DNA from: Ectocarpus siliculosus
Taxonomy: Eukaryota; Sar; Phaeophyceae; Ectocarpales; Ectocarpaceae
Direction: 5' to 3'
Length of the DNA stretch: 64,000 nucleotides
Assembly: GCA_000310025.1 (NCBI GenBank)
Contig: FN649729.1
Coordinates: 4,713,915 to 4,777,914, forward strand
The number at the start of each line of letters is the position of its first letter. The first letter of the stretch is position 1. This document shows positions 47,001-59,667 of this stretch, in pieces. Under the pieces are notes generated by a model. It made no database searches, was not told the DNA's origin, and worked only from the letters and a program-made list of their open reading frames with translations. Both the position numbers and the translations under genes were made by a program.

Positions 47001-50000
47001 TGACCGCTCCAGTGCGCTCATACAACAATGATACATGATGGATACGATAGTTCTCGATGAAACTCTCCGGGACCATATCCGTGGCAACAACATGAAATTT
47101 GCGGCGAATCGAGGTTGAAGCCAGCGCAAACCCGAACGCCGCCCTCCGTCCCTTAGCTCCATGTTCTTCACTGGCTCTCCTTGACAACAATATTCCTAGG
47201 TCACGTGCCCCCTCGCATTATTTTTCTTTCTGCTCTATCTGTGCCTCTGTTTGTTTGTTTGTCCGTCTCGGTCTTTCTCGGTCTCTCTCTGTCTCTCTCT
47301 GCCTCTCTGCCTCTCTTTCTCTCTCTCTCTCTCTCTGGATGCATGCTTGTGTGTATCCTCCATTGCTGTACCATGTTGCGGCTTGCTGCCTCGATGACAA
47401 CGGGAACCCGAACACACCGAACACGTTGATTGCCTGGTCAGGGTCCTGATCATAATGCCAATGGCCATGACCGATTTGAAGACAATGCTAAAGGTGCGAA
47501 GTGTACAAACGCCGGATAAATGGAGAAATTTCCAATCGCATCCAACAGTTTCCAATATTACGTTCCGCGAGCGTTACGACATTGATCGTCGGGTCTAGTT
47601 GTCCTTGTGAGTGTTCCTCTTAATGTAAGTGTGTGCGCTGCGAGGAAAAACGCAAATACTCAATTTGCTAACTCCAACCCTTGCATATTTCACGTTCCGA
47701 AATTCAGCGCTTGCTTCGTTGGCGGACTGTACTTTTTCGACATTCCAACAGAAAATGGGTCCACCTTCCTATGAGTGTGACCTTGCCGGGGTTTAATCAT
47801 GTTGTGGTTGGTGGACAGGCCGAAAACGATGATGGTCGCCCGCTCCCCGAGGAATGACCTTCGGTTAACGTACAGTCCGATCTCGGCCCGGTTATAGTTT
47901 CGTTGCCACGTTTCTAGTGCATTCAAGTATATCACATAGTACGCCCCTGAGGCCAGGTGCTGGCCTTCGGCGATCAGACATACGCACTTTTGATTAACCG
48001 AATGTGCCACAATATTTCACTACGCTACTTCCTCTCCTTCGCGTCAGCACTCACTCTCGACTACGACTTCTCTCTACCTTGGTGCTTACGATCTGTCTTA
48101 ATGTTAACCCACCGCCAACGCCGCAACATTTATTGTTAGGGAAAGCCGTTCAGCAATTTGGAGACCCAACACTTCATTCGGCAACTGCTGTCTGCCTTGG
48201 AGTTCCTGCACAGCAGGCACATTGTCCAACGCGATATTAAGCCCCACAACCTCCTCCTCCCCGACGGTGAGCGGACGCGGAGTACAACAACAACAGCGCA
48301 CAGCCCTGTCAGCAGATACATGATAGCGATGTGATGAAAGCGTCCGGACCAGTTCTGAGTCATTCCACTGGTAAACTATGTATTTCATGCAAATCTCTGT
48401 TCCGACAATCCCGTACATTGCGAAAGGCGTGTTCCTTTGACTAGCTTCAGGATGAGTTTCATCATGAAACACGCAAGTTTTTCGGTTTTTCTCGTCCCAT
48501 TTCTGTTGAACCCTTTCGAAGGGCGATGTGGCTCACGTACAGGCACTCGTGTCTTGGGCGAGGAAACAAACTTAGATGCCGAATCGATCGCGAAATTCCC
48601 CCAAGAAGTTTCAACTGTTCAGTTCATGGCGTGGTCGGGTTTTACTGCCTGAGTACTCGTAAAAATTGCCACGGACCACGGCCGAAAAATGCTAAATCGT
48701 TTCGTCCGGTGGTGTCGTTTTATTTTGCGTCAGGATATGGCGTAGGTGGGGCTTCAGGCAAGAAGCTTCTTCTCGCCGACTTTGGCCTCTCGAAGAAGTT
48801 GTCCGATGAGCACGGATTTTTGACAGACGTCGTCGGGACCAAGGTGCGAACAGTGTGGGAGTAAGACGCATTCCGTTCACCAGGAGACTACATGTAGGAG
48901 AGATGGTCACATGGTTTTGGAGATTTGGTCCCACGGCGTTCACCTACGGCCAATCCTGGGCAGACTGACCACCCCCCCTCCCTGCTGAGAAGGTGGAGTT
49001 ATCTCCAAGGAGTAGTCGTTGTTAAAAAAATCGAGAAAATCGAGACGAGTAGGTCGTGATCGTAGTACGTGTTGCACCTCTCTCCAGGAAAAGGGCGTTC
49101 CTAGTCGCACTCCAACGTTGACTCGATCGAGGCACTGAATCAGTCAGTGTTTGTTTTCCCTTACAAACCCTAACCAGTCATAGAGGTACGAAACCCAACG
49201 CTACAAATGACCAATACATGTACCGGGATCCCGACCTGTAACTTTGTGTGCTTCGTAAACGTTGAAGGTAGCATTGTATCGCGTTTGTCCCCAAAACAAA
49301 GTCGAGGACGCTTTGCTTCAATTTTCCTCCGAGGTTTAGCCTCGTTTTCGTTTGGCGTTTACACGAAGGCTCTCTGTTGCTCGGAAAACTCTTGGTTTGG
49401 GCAGAGGTTGAAGCAATATTCTGCCGATTGCCGATCTCGACGCAGCGAAGGGTGAATGAGATAAACAATGATAACACGCATCCAGATTTGGGCGATCTTC
49501 ACTGAGAAAAGGGGAGAATGGATCGAAGAATACTCGGTGCAGACTCCGGACCTATTTTTCCCCACTTGTACTGTATACGTGGATGCGCCATTCCCACGTT
49601 TCCTTGTCCTTCTGCAGCCGTACATGGCTCCGGAGCTGCTCAGGAGCGATGATGCAGACCTCAAGTACGGCAAAAAGGTGGACGTGTGGGCGGCGGGGGT
49701 GGTGACTCACGAACTTCTGGCTTGTGTGACACCATTCAGGTCAGTCGGCAACCTCTTCGCCGTCGCGTTGTGTTCATGTCAACGGTCGGTACACATGGAC
49801 TTCGTTTCCAGCTCCGACTCCTATGTTGTCCCAATAAGATCCATTTTATTACCCATACGAATCTCCACCAAATCAGCCAAAACTAACGCGCGGTAGAGCT
49901 TCACTACTTGCAAGGTTTGTAGGTTGTGTCTGGTAGATACCCGTCGTCATGTTTCTTTGTGTCTAGCCTCAAGGTGTGTCCGAGCTCCCGACAATACATG

Positions 50001-50853
50001 TTTTTGATCGGTGTTTCCACCGGCGATATTCACCCTCTACATATGGCTCCGAGTCGTGTTGCCATATAGTATATCCTCACCACGCGGCTGTTCTTGAACA
50101 CCCGCGAAACCCGGCCTGGCCTGGTGAGTGCAATTTACCATCTCCCCGTACCAACTCTCCAACACTCAAGGCACGGTGGGGTCGCCAACGTGTCGGGACT
50201 GACTAACGACGCAACGGATGAGAACGGGGTGCAGGAGGCAAAGGGGGACCGCACAACCCCCGCAGGAACGAAGACGAGGGAGCAGCTGGAGGACGACATT
50301 GCTTACGAGGCGGAAAAGAACAACATTCGCGAGGGGCGCGCCATCTACGACTCGTCGCTTGTCAGTGTGGAATGCCTGAGCTTCTTGAAGCAGGTGAGGC
50401 CAGATCAGAACGAAAACATTCGTCAACCCCAACGAGTGTACAAGTACGCGATCGAGGATATCTACTGTATCCGCTCGATCGACCGTCTCAAGAAGGCAAG
50501 CTTTCGCCGCCCAAAATCAAAGCGTGTTCATCATTCGTGCCCCGCTCCCTGCTTCCCCTCCGCTCCTGTCGCACCAGCTGCTCCAGGTCGACGACAGCAA
50601 GCGGCCGTCTGCTCGCGAGGCCGCCGACCACCCGTGGCTGGGAGGGCCAGAGCAGGCGGCGGCAATGCGGGCGAGCGTGTCAGACGAGGTGGAGGCAAGG
50701 GAAGCTGCTGAGAAGGCCGAAAAGGATTCGCTTGTAAGAAGGTTACGCCGGGGACCGAGGATGCAGAAGACGGCGATGAACGCGGCTGCTGCTGCAGCGG
50801 CGGCACCTGTACCTCCGTCTGCAAGGGTGGGGTCGACGGATTCGGGGAGGTAG
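44049..50853 (+). CDS. Serine/threonine protein kinase
   Basis: Exons 44049-44579, 45594-45963, 46087-46172, 46671-46765, 47442-47493, 48140-48266, 48758-48843, 49618-49739, 50171-50393 and 50578-50853 join in phase (about 655 residues). The kinase core is complete: Gly loop IGSGSFCEV across exons 2-3, ATP-binding Lys in SIAVKAM (46134), helix-C Glu in FIDREIAI (46689), hinge region in LIIMPMAMTDLK, catalytic loop HIVQRDIKPHN with Asp at 48233, DFG in LADFGLSKKL (48778), APE in YMAPELL, DVWAAGV, and the C-lobe end DDSKRPSAREAADHPWL. The HRD His is replaced by Gln, while Arg and Asp are kept, so activity is expected. The N-terminal 300 residues are low-complexity with Asn repeats; the C-terminal tail is helical, Ala/Arg-rich. 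Group not assigned; it transfers phosphate from ATP to Ser/Thr. Confidence 0.85.
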
Positions 50854-52078
50854 AAAACAGGCTGTTTACCCGCGATAGGACTGTCGGGGAGTAGTTAAGG
50901 GACCGGATCATGCGGTTCATGGTAGTTTGGGAAGGAGCACTGAGGCTTGGACTCGTTCCGGTGTCATTTCGGCCATTACTTTTGGCCGTACTGGTCAGCA
51001 CCCGCGGACAGAGGTTGCCACCCAATCTTCGCGGGCAATTGGGGTGCCGGGACTGTAAAGTCGAAGATCTGGAGGGGGTCAACATTGTAAGCTATGGACT
51101 ACACATCAAGACAAGCCAGTGTTACGGTAGCACTACAGTTGTTGCACGCTGATCACTATACAGTTTTTGCACGCTGTTCGTGGGGTATGCAACAATGTAC
51201 GGTAAAATTTTTGCATCGTGATACAACAAGGTCGAGGTGGTGTTCGTAGTTGGTAAACCTGCCCGCAGATGTGGTTGTTTCTTTGCACCGTTCCGTGCAC
51301 CATTGTTGCACACATACATAGACTGTAAACAGATAAGTTTGACGAGTGCACGCAATAGACTACGATTAGACAAAATAGTTAGGGCTAGGGCTGGGGTTAG
51401 GGTTAGGGTTAGGTGTTCGGCGCTCTATACCAAGGGAGGGACCAAATCACTATGCCCCTCACGTACTGCCGAAAGAAGGTTGCCCGCAGGCCCTGGCATG
51501 CGCCAGAGCTCAACGGTACGAAAAACGACTCTATTGTACTTTAGTTAGTTGCCTCTCTCTGTTTGTGGTGGGTTGCTTGACGCCGCGGACGGACCGGCAC
51601 AACCAATTGCTACACCCTCTCACGACCGCTCATAGGCTCCCACAGCGTAGCAGCGTATACCACACCAGAGTGGGGGAATAAACCGCCAAACCATCATGAT
51701 GGTGCCTCGATGCTGCTGCCGTGGGCGCTGCTGTGGGCGCTGCTTTGTTGTGTTCCGATCGTCCCCTAATCGCTTCTCCGCTTCTCGGGTGTGGTGAAGC
51801 GGCGCAATATCGTCCTCCGTGTTGATTTGATTGGGTGCGATTGACCGGATTGCCATGATCTGAACCTCTGTGATTGGTTGATCCTCGCAAAGGTTCCGCG
51901 CACTGCTTTGTGGAAACGTGGAAACGCCTCTTGCAAGTACTTCAATCGCGGTACACGCTAGCAGGAGCAGTTGCTGCAGCAAACCTGTGTGTACCCACGT
52001 GTCGATGGTATGATAGCTCTAACCACAGGAGGGACAAGCAAGGGAGAGGCCGAGACAGGCAGCTAGGACGCCGGGACA
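50854..52078. other. Intergenic with telomere-like repeat
   Basis: Contains the TTAGGG-like run at 51378-51412 and direct TTTTTGCA/TGCACGCTG-type short repeats at 51140-51220. No gene was recognised. Confidence 0.5.
51378..51412 (+). repeat. Interstitial TTAGGG-like telomeric repeat
   Basis: About six hexamer units (GTTAGG, GCTAGG, GCTGGG, then three TTAGGG). Such runs mark old telomere insertions or repaired breaks; the window clearly continues on both sides. Confidence 0.8.
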
Positions 52079-55000
52079 ATGGATCCGGTTCTAACGGCTA
52101 GATCCACACGAAGAGGTAGCGTCCTCCGCAGAGAAGTTCTTGAGCGCTTGCGGCAAGGTGACAAAGAATCATCACTTATCCAAGGGGGTGGTCGTCCTGA
52201 GGGGGGATCATCCGGGAGAGGTGGTGGCCCAGGAACGGACAAGGCGGGTAAGAATTTAGTCTGCATATGTACGTCCTGCTGCCGTCTTCCCTGCCGCCCG
52301 GCCGCCACCCCAACTACAGTAGTAGTACTGCTGTACAACCCTGACAAAACCGCATTGAGAATGCGGTTCTTGATTGATGAGGGTGCTGGCCTATTGGTGA
52401 AATGGTATTAGGAAAATAGTGTAAACACGGCCAGGGTTTTTACCAAAGACTCCGACCTTGTTATTGTACTGTAGCACTACAGTAAATCGAGAGCCACAAT
52501 GTAGCGAAAACAGTGTCGCCTTGGGACCTTCGACTACGGTGTACTACAAGACAGACCTACAGTAGTCTACAGATTGATAGTCAACACCAGTAGACATAAA
52601 AATTGTCTATTTTTCTTGTAGTCTACGGTATGGAGTTTACATGCAACACTTGCCTCAAGCCCTGTGCATACGGCGGCCACTTGCGGATGCACTATGTACA
52701 TACAGACTGTGTATAGTAGACCATGTAGTTGCATATTGTATGCATATGGTTTTTCATGGAAGACCTCTACGCTGCGGGCGATATACTACTTCATAAATAT
52801 TAGATAAATATATATGGTGGTGGAGAATCCATCGACACAAAAAAAAAAAAACATAACAAAACATACAAAAAAAAATTCGTCAACAACAATACAAGCCTCT
52901 TCTTTTAACCAGCGGCAACGCTTTATCCGTGACAGGTGCGCCTATGTTGGCTTGGGGAGAGGAGAAACATCCACCTGAGAGCGGGAAGCAAAATGGAAAG
53001 CAACAGCAGCAACAGCAACAACGCCGGCGAAAGCCGTCCGGACTTCTTGCCGCAGAACACCAACCATTACCAGACGACACAAGGAACGTCTATATATCCC
53101 CTTCCGCAGTGAGCAATCTTTCCGACTTGTACGGGCACGGCGTCAACGTAAAAGGCTCCAATTCTGCTGCGGGCTCGGCGCAACGGACAGCGGCCGAGGG
53201 TGCTAACGGCGGTCGCGACATCACGGAAACTTCCAGCCAACGCGCCAAGGAGGTGCGAGAGCGTAGAAGGAGCCGACGCCGAGAGTCTTCATTGAGAATC
53301 AAGGTGAGATCCCACATTCTCGTCTTGGCAGGCCCCTCAGCAACAACAAACTTGTACCGCATTGAAGCATATCGAGCTTGGGTGCTTCGAAATGAAATGA
53401 CGGTGACATAACGATACGACGCAATGAGGCATCACCACGACCCCCATCATGCTATCGCCCAGGATCTTGAACATTCCTCGGTGGAGAAAATGAGTGATGC
53501 CATCAGAAGGTTGTACGTGCCCCCGCTCGGTCCACTTGACGACCCCCCCGGGGTCGTCTACCTCGATGGAAAGCCCACCGAAAAGACCGTGGATTCGAGT
53601 TTCTTGGACAGCGTGGGAGAAGGAGTACTGGAAGCCAGGAAGGAGCTCTTTGATCTGGGCACCAGAAGACGTTCTCTGGTGGAGGAAATCCGTGCCCAAA
53701 ATAGAAGGGTGCGAGCAAAGGGTTCATGAGAGAAGGAGATTAGACTAGTCATGTGACTTGGGATCGTCTCAACGCTGGAAAGTGTGGACTACATAGTTGA
53801 GAGTCTAAATAAGTATATGTAATGAACGCCGTTCAGGTTGACTTCTGGAGGCACACATATATGGAGGCTTTTTTCCCGGAGGGAAACCAGGTTTTCCGAA
53901 AAAAGGGAAAATGAGGGGTCAGACACCCGTGAATGAACAAGCTCCAGTTAAACCCGCTTCCCACGCAGTTTACCATGTTTTGTGCTTACGTTGGTTCCTG
54001 GGCGTTCTGCAATAGGTCAGCTTGGGCTTTCCACGCAACCCTGCGGCGGAAGATGTCCTCCAGAAGAGAGCTAAAGAGGCTGACGAGGATAGGGAAAAAA
54101 CAGAGAGCAAGCTCAAGAGACGCTTGGACCACCGTCGCCGGCTTCTCAATGTCCTCAAGGCCTCGCATGTGGGTACAGCACCGATGGACATTCCCTCGAA
54201 TCTAGCGAATATCGGTGACCAGCCAACAACAATCAGCACAAATGCCTCCTTGATTAGCCGTACCACGGCAGGGCGAAACTCGATCAACAGCCACAACATC
54301 AGCTACAGGACGACACAAGTTGAAACTCGCTACGCCTCTTGTAGTCTTCAAACTATGCGCGTGCGGCGTGGTCTGGGAAACACTTCGGAGCCAACACGCA
54401 AACCTCCGCGACGAGGAAAAAAATGAAGAAGCTTCTTCGTTCGTGGTCCCGACAAACTCCTCGACCAGCGGTGTTCCGCCACCTCCTCTTGTTGTTTCTG
54501 CTCTGATTTCCGTCCGCCAAACGTAGGCCCACGACAATAGGTTGTGCACAGCCTTCCTCTATGAGGCAATCCAAGCCCCACGTGTTGCGTCTTAAGAGAG
54601 GGTCGGGGTCCAGGAAGGTGGGTTGTTTGCCTGCCACGTCTCCGCCGCATCCCGAAGATAGCTTGCATAGGGGGGGTTGAGCACAGGATTCCAGAAGAAA
54701 CAATTGACTGAAAGAACCGTTTGCACCACTGTCGTCCCCATCCTTGAAGAAGTAGAGTTGTCATTTCGGGTTGCTAATGACTCACGCACGGTGTCTTCCA
54801 CCCCATCCCACCCAGGTCGAGGACAACGACGGTGCTGACCTGGTTTCAAAGATCGCTCGATCCGAGATGCCGCGGGCGGGAGTCGGCACAGGCACTGCTG
54901 ATGGAGCCGGCCACGGCTCCGGGCCTCGGAGGTCTTCTCTGGCCGATCTCAAGGCGAGTCGACGGCAGATTGTTGTCGGCCACAACAAACGGTGTGCGAC

Positions 55001-55397
55001 GCGTCAGCGTCAAAACAATGCAGCAAGAATGTCGACCTTACTCTGCAAACAGCATGCTTGGTAGCACTTTCTCCACCTCGCTGTGTGCTTGCCCCAAGCC
55101 TGAATGAATGGGGTATGCCCCCGACACCCCTGAACTACTACCTACCGTAGCAATACACATATTCTTGTGTTTTTCTTTGAGGCCCTCCATATCCTTGTCC
55201 TTATCCCGGGTTGCCTCCAGGACCTGGCAAAGGAGCTCATGGCTAGGGAACCTGTCCCGTGTAGTAGGAACGTGGCCACCGTGGACTGCTCCCGGCGGCC
55301 ATCAGTCAAACCGGTGGAATCGAATCGGGAGCCATCGTCAAGAGAGGCGAAGAAACGGGCGCTGAATCAGGCAAGCCACGGACGGTGCATTTTTTAG
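52079..55397 (+). CDS. Six-exon coiled-coil protein, unrecognised
   Basis: Exons 52079-52247, 52936-53303, 53463-53708, 54016-54168, 54816-54953 and 55221-55397 join in phase to give 416 residues from ATG to TAG. The N-terminus is basic (TARSTRRGSVLRREVLERLR), then Gly-rich, Gln-run and Arg-rich (ERRRSRRRESSLRIK). Exon 3 has VPPLGPLDDPPGVVYLDGKP and a helix (LFDLGTRRRSLVEEIRAQNR); exon 4 is a long charged coiled coil (KRAKEADEDREKTESKLKRR). The fifth intron uses a GC donor, AAG|GCGAGT, with an otherwise perfect consensus. A second GC donor (CAG|GCAAGC) at about 55369 could join a strong acceptor at 55503 and replace the last residues. Family unknown; composition suits a cytoskeletal or ciliary scaffold, but that is a guess. 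Confidence 0.6.
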
Positions 55398-55939
55398 CTC
55401 CTAACACGACCATGGCCAAAGGCAGAACTGCGTCGAGTTTGGGCACAAGGGCGGTCGTGCAGGGACCAGTGTATGTTGCTGTCGTCGTTTTCTTCTGCAT
55501 CAGCGTGGGCCCTGGACGTATGTTGTATACCCGACGTAAGACGCTAGGCGCGTCCTCGAAAGATGGAAAGCTGTTATTTTTCTAGGCATGCTACCAACGC
55601 CAAGGTCAGGGCTCTGGATTTTCTCTCGCCATAGGTATTCAGTCGCCCCCAACCCTTTGTGCAAATTTTGATAGCGTGGGTCAGAGGCGGTCGATCCCGA
55701 TGACTCTTCCTCCTGCGGCTCAAAGCACCTTAAGCTAGGTCGTGAGTTCTCAAAGCGCGGTATTTTTTCGCGCGTATTCTTAGCAAGGGTGGCGCGTTGC
55801 GACGGAAGTCGTGTTCGCAGAGGCGCAACAGTGAGCAAAGAAGCAATCTCAACAAAACTTTAAAGAAAAAACAAGACTGAGAAGAGGACATAGCAGACGC
55901 AACGATGGGCCGCGGCCCAACACAGCGGAAGAGCACAAT

Positions 55940-56083
55940 CTAATTCTTTCTCCGAACACTATTATATTAATACAATGCTGCAGGGATGGCGCGAGGTGGT
56001 AGAAGCGGTGTCTAATTCTTTCTCCGAACACTACTATATTAATACAATGCTGCAGGGATGGCGCGAGGTGGTAGAAGCGGTGT
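55940..56083 (+). repeat. 72-bp tandem duplication spanning a start codon
   Basis: Two copies (55940-56011, 56012-56083) differ at one base. Each contains an ATG followed by LQGWREVVEAV. As 72 is a multiple of three, the two starts are in the same frame. Confidence 0.9.
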
Positions 56084-58600
56084 TCCCAGAAGAAGCCGAC
56101 CGACGCCGGCAAGTGGTCCGCTTTCGAGAGGGGTCTGGGGAGGAGGACAGGGAGCGCAAGGTGCGAAAATGACCCCAGAGCGCTTGATAGAAGGTTGCCG
56201 TGAAGGCGAGAGCGACCGACTTGTTCGGGCAAGGGAGGACGGGGGGGGGGTTCTGGGTTTGTGCATCCTGTCAAAGTCAGGGTGGAGCGCGCTGAACACT
56301 TGCCGATTGCCTACATACCCAGCAAGTCTCAGGAGAACGGCAAGCGAGGGGAGGGGGGGTTCGGGCTTCGGACAAAGGTGGTACAATAGCGGGGATAGGC
56401 TCCTCGCATCATCCTATCGTTCTTTCTGTCTTCTAAGGTGTATTGTTTATATTATTCTGTATATATATATATTGTATGGAGTATGCAATTTTTCTCTTCA
56501 CTGTTCTTACGCGGATTCTTCTGCGTCCTGAAGAAAATGTCGTGGGGCTCCGTGGGGGTAACCACACCGAACGAAATGCTTTTCGAACACTCTGACTTCC
56601 CCGTACTTCTTGACAATCTCCGTTGATCAAGGCGCTAGCAAATGCGTGCCGGTAATAGTAACCTCATTCGTGTGCTGCGCTGGTCACGGTGTGCGCGTAC
56701 GCATATTGCCCTCGAAGGAACACACAGGATTGATACAGCGTTGCCAAGTTTTTGTTTTGAGGCCTCTCATTGCCCTCATTGTTGTTAATTTGGTGCCGAA
56801 TGGCCCACGAAAAGGAAGCAAGCATTCGAGGGTTCATGGCGGCGACCACACCCAAGGAGCACGTAGAGTTTCTCATCGCAGCAATGGATCCCGCTAGGGC
56901 CAACGACCTCTCCTCCGTGATTAAGGTATGCCTTCAACTCGTACACAGCCCCTGCGAATCAATTTTCCCCCACGCTGGATTTGGCGTGTACCGTGGCCGT
57001 TGTCGCTGCTTGCTGATCGTGATGCGTACGGTGTCTACATCTAATTTCAGGTAGTCCTATGATCAACTTCTCGTTGTGGTCGGTCAGAAAAATATGTTCT
57101 CGAGAAACACGTTGTCCTGTGTTTGGTGGAATTACGTGCGTATCTGCTTGTTTTTCCAATACGCCGCAGCGACCCATGATATGGCGCCATATCGAGGGAG
57201 AAGGAGTTTCGCGCAATCGGCATAGCTGATGGCTATGGTATTGCTGGTGCTTTTGATGATGACGATAGTGATAATGCTACTGCTGTCGCTGACATTTTGT
57301 TTCAGAGGTTGGCGTTTTTCTTCGGCGATCTTCGCTCTTGACTAAACACCACGTGCTGCGTAAGCAGCTTTCGAGAACGCATTTGCACGACGATATGCCT
57401 GACCATCAGTATTCTCCCCTACACAACAATCGTTAAATAATTACTGGCTATCCTTGCTTGTTTGCAGTGTCTGTTGCTGCACTACACTGGTCCCGTGGCA
57501 GACGAGCTGGACATCTTGCTCGGAGGAAGGATTGGCGGAATGGAGGTGTGTCGAAAAAATCGAACATGAAGAAGCCACTGTGTTTCATAGCCGCAATAGA
57601 TGCCACGTGGAACAGAAAAAAGAAGCGGCAATGTCAACGCTATACCGCTGTATTGTTGGTAACAACTTCTTCGCGTGTTGCTCGAAGGCTCAATATGTCT
57701 AAGGGAAATCCGTATGAAACTGCCCTTTGGCACGCTTGAGAACTTTTAGAAATTCTTACCCACCCTACTTTGAGCAGAGAAGACTCCGCCATGCACGTAA
57801 TTGGTCGGCAGGGTATTTCCATGCCGTTTTGTCTCCCCGAGGTTGAAACCGGGCCACGAGCGATTTCAAGCGGCCACGAAAGTACTCAGGCTACCCTTTG
57901 TAAAGGAACTCGAACGACTGACACTTCGCGATCCGTTTCTGAAATTCAGTCTCGGCTGCACCCCAGGTCACACGGCCGCCTTGACGTCTAGGTCATCATC
58001 TAGCCTGTGCCTCTATGCTCGGCCGACCGACCAGTTTCGAGACCTGTTGTGTGTCTCACGGTCCCGACCCTTCACTATGCGGTACCTCCCGCTTTGTAGG
58101 GGCACCTCCCGTCTTTGCCCCACATGCGTTGCAGCGATCCACGTTGGTTCAATGTCTTCCCAGCCGGTGTGGAGAACCTCGCAGTTCGTGCAGGCCTTAT
58201 TTATTAGACACGAGAGGTATTACGTTTTGCAGCATGTGGATGGAAGTGACCACCCATTCGTCCCTTCCCCATGCCAACCAACAACAGAAACCTGCGACTT
58301 CAATAATATTCCAGACTGAATGTCAGCTCCTACCCCCCACCGAACAAGCAGATTCAAGAGCTGCTGGAGATGAGCTTGGAGGCGCTGGACCACGCGCACA
58401 CCGCCCATGTTCCCTCGATTCTCATGCTGCAGTGGCTGCTGGGCAGGGCTCCGCACCTCCGGTCTCTACTGCTTCAAGGAGGCGTGGTCTCTCGAGCGTT
58501 TCGTCGGCTGGAGAGGGCCGAGGCCAAGGGATTCGGGCCAGGGGAACGAGCGATGCAGTACGCCACGCTGTTTCTCGCCACAGGGCTAATGTTTGAGTGA
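56047..58600 (+). CDS. Helical protein, unrecognised, partly resolved
   Basis: Exon 56047-56160 starts at ATG (a second in-frame ATG is at 55975) and reads MLQGWREVVEAVFPEEADRR, a charged helix. Exons 56815-56925 (TPKEHVEFLIAAMDPARAND) and 57468-57545 (LLLHYTGPVADELDILLGG) join in phase 0. A further coding-like piece near 57846-57970 (LPFVKELERLTLRDPFLKF) does not join in phase, so an exon is missing or misplaced. The last exon, about 58352-58600, encodes IQELLEMSLEALDHAHTAHV, MLQWLLGRAPHLRSLLLQ and ERAMQYATLFLATGLMFE before TGA. The amphipathic helices suggest an all-helical interaction protein. No family is recognised. Confidence 0.45.
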
Positions 58601-59667
58601 ATGAGAGCCGCGCTGGAAGCCCGACATTGTTTGCGCCCGCCCGTGGTTGGCCTTGTGACCGTCGAGTTGCGATTTTGGTCGGATGAGGCTGACCCAAGAC
58701 GCCTTTTTGGCTGTGTTGAAAGAAAAAATGGGGCGTTCGCTTGTACTGCCCAGAACGCGGAGATATATCTTGGCCGTGTGTGTGGCCGAGATCCGTCGTT
58801 GGTACAGCATGGTAGGAAACACGTTTCAGGCTTGATTTCAGGATCATAACAGATATTGAGCGCGATTATTTTCGGCTCTTGTTTCGACGACACGTGGTAA
58901 GCACGTCTGGCGTCAACATGCACATCAATGGGCAACATGTTATTGTCCGTCTCTGACTCACACAAATGACACGGCGTCGTCAGAAAGGGCAAATCCATCC
59001 GGATGAAAGCGGGCGATGAACAATCTTATCCCTCTCGCAGCCGTGAATTCTACATTGCTCTCTTAGCAACATGGCTCGTTCCAGAACATGAAAACATGAA
59101 CCGTCCGTAACTCAACACCTCATAGGTTGACGAAGCCTTCCTGTTTGGGAAACACTCTCAGATACACCTCATGAACTAAACAAGTTCCTTCCACCAGTGT
59201 TCCCTAACTACCCAACCCGTCTTCCCTTACCTAAAAGCTGTTTCTTCGAAGTAGTAATACTTGGTGACTTAACTATAGCGTTTTTTAGGCACAACGAACA
59301 AACCGTTGAACTTACTTCACCCCGTTGAACTTGACGCAATTCTAAATTGATTTCACAGCCGTTTGACACAATGAATCGATATAAAAGCTGTCTCGTCCTC
59401 ATTAACACCAGTATGTGTGCGTCTACCCTCCCACAATGCAGAGCCCGGGGCGCACGGGATGACTACCAGAGGCCCGTTTTTATCGCGCCCTCTCGTTGCT
59501 AATGTTCCCCGAAAAAACAAAAGAACATAACCAGGTCGCCCAAGAACGGACATTGCGTGTTGAGCTTGTTTTCTACGATAGTCTACTTTGGATGCGCGGC
59601 CTGCATACATGCATTCGTCCCTCGTCGTTTTTGCTTTCATGCGTTTTCGAAAATCCTCCGTGTCTAA
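58601..59667. other. Intergenic between convergent genes
   Basis: The stretch separates the plus-strand helical gene from the convergent minus-strand gene B. No exon-like frame with splice sites was seen. Confidence 0.5.

Noticed and set aside
58474-58998. 174-codon minus-strand frame
   Set aside because: About a quarter is antisense to the final exon of the helical gene, and the rest has no splice sites or domain.
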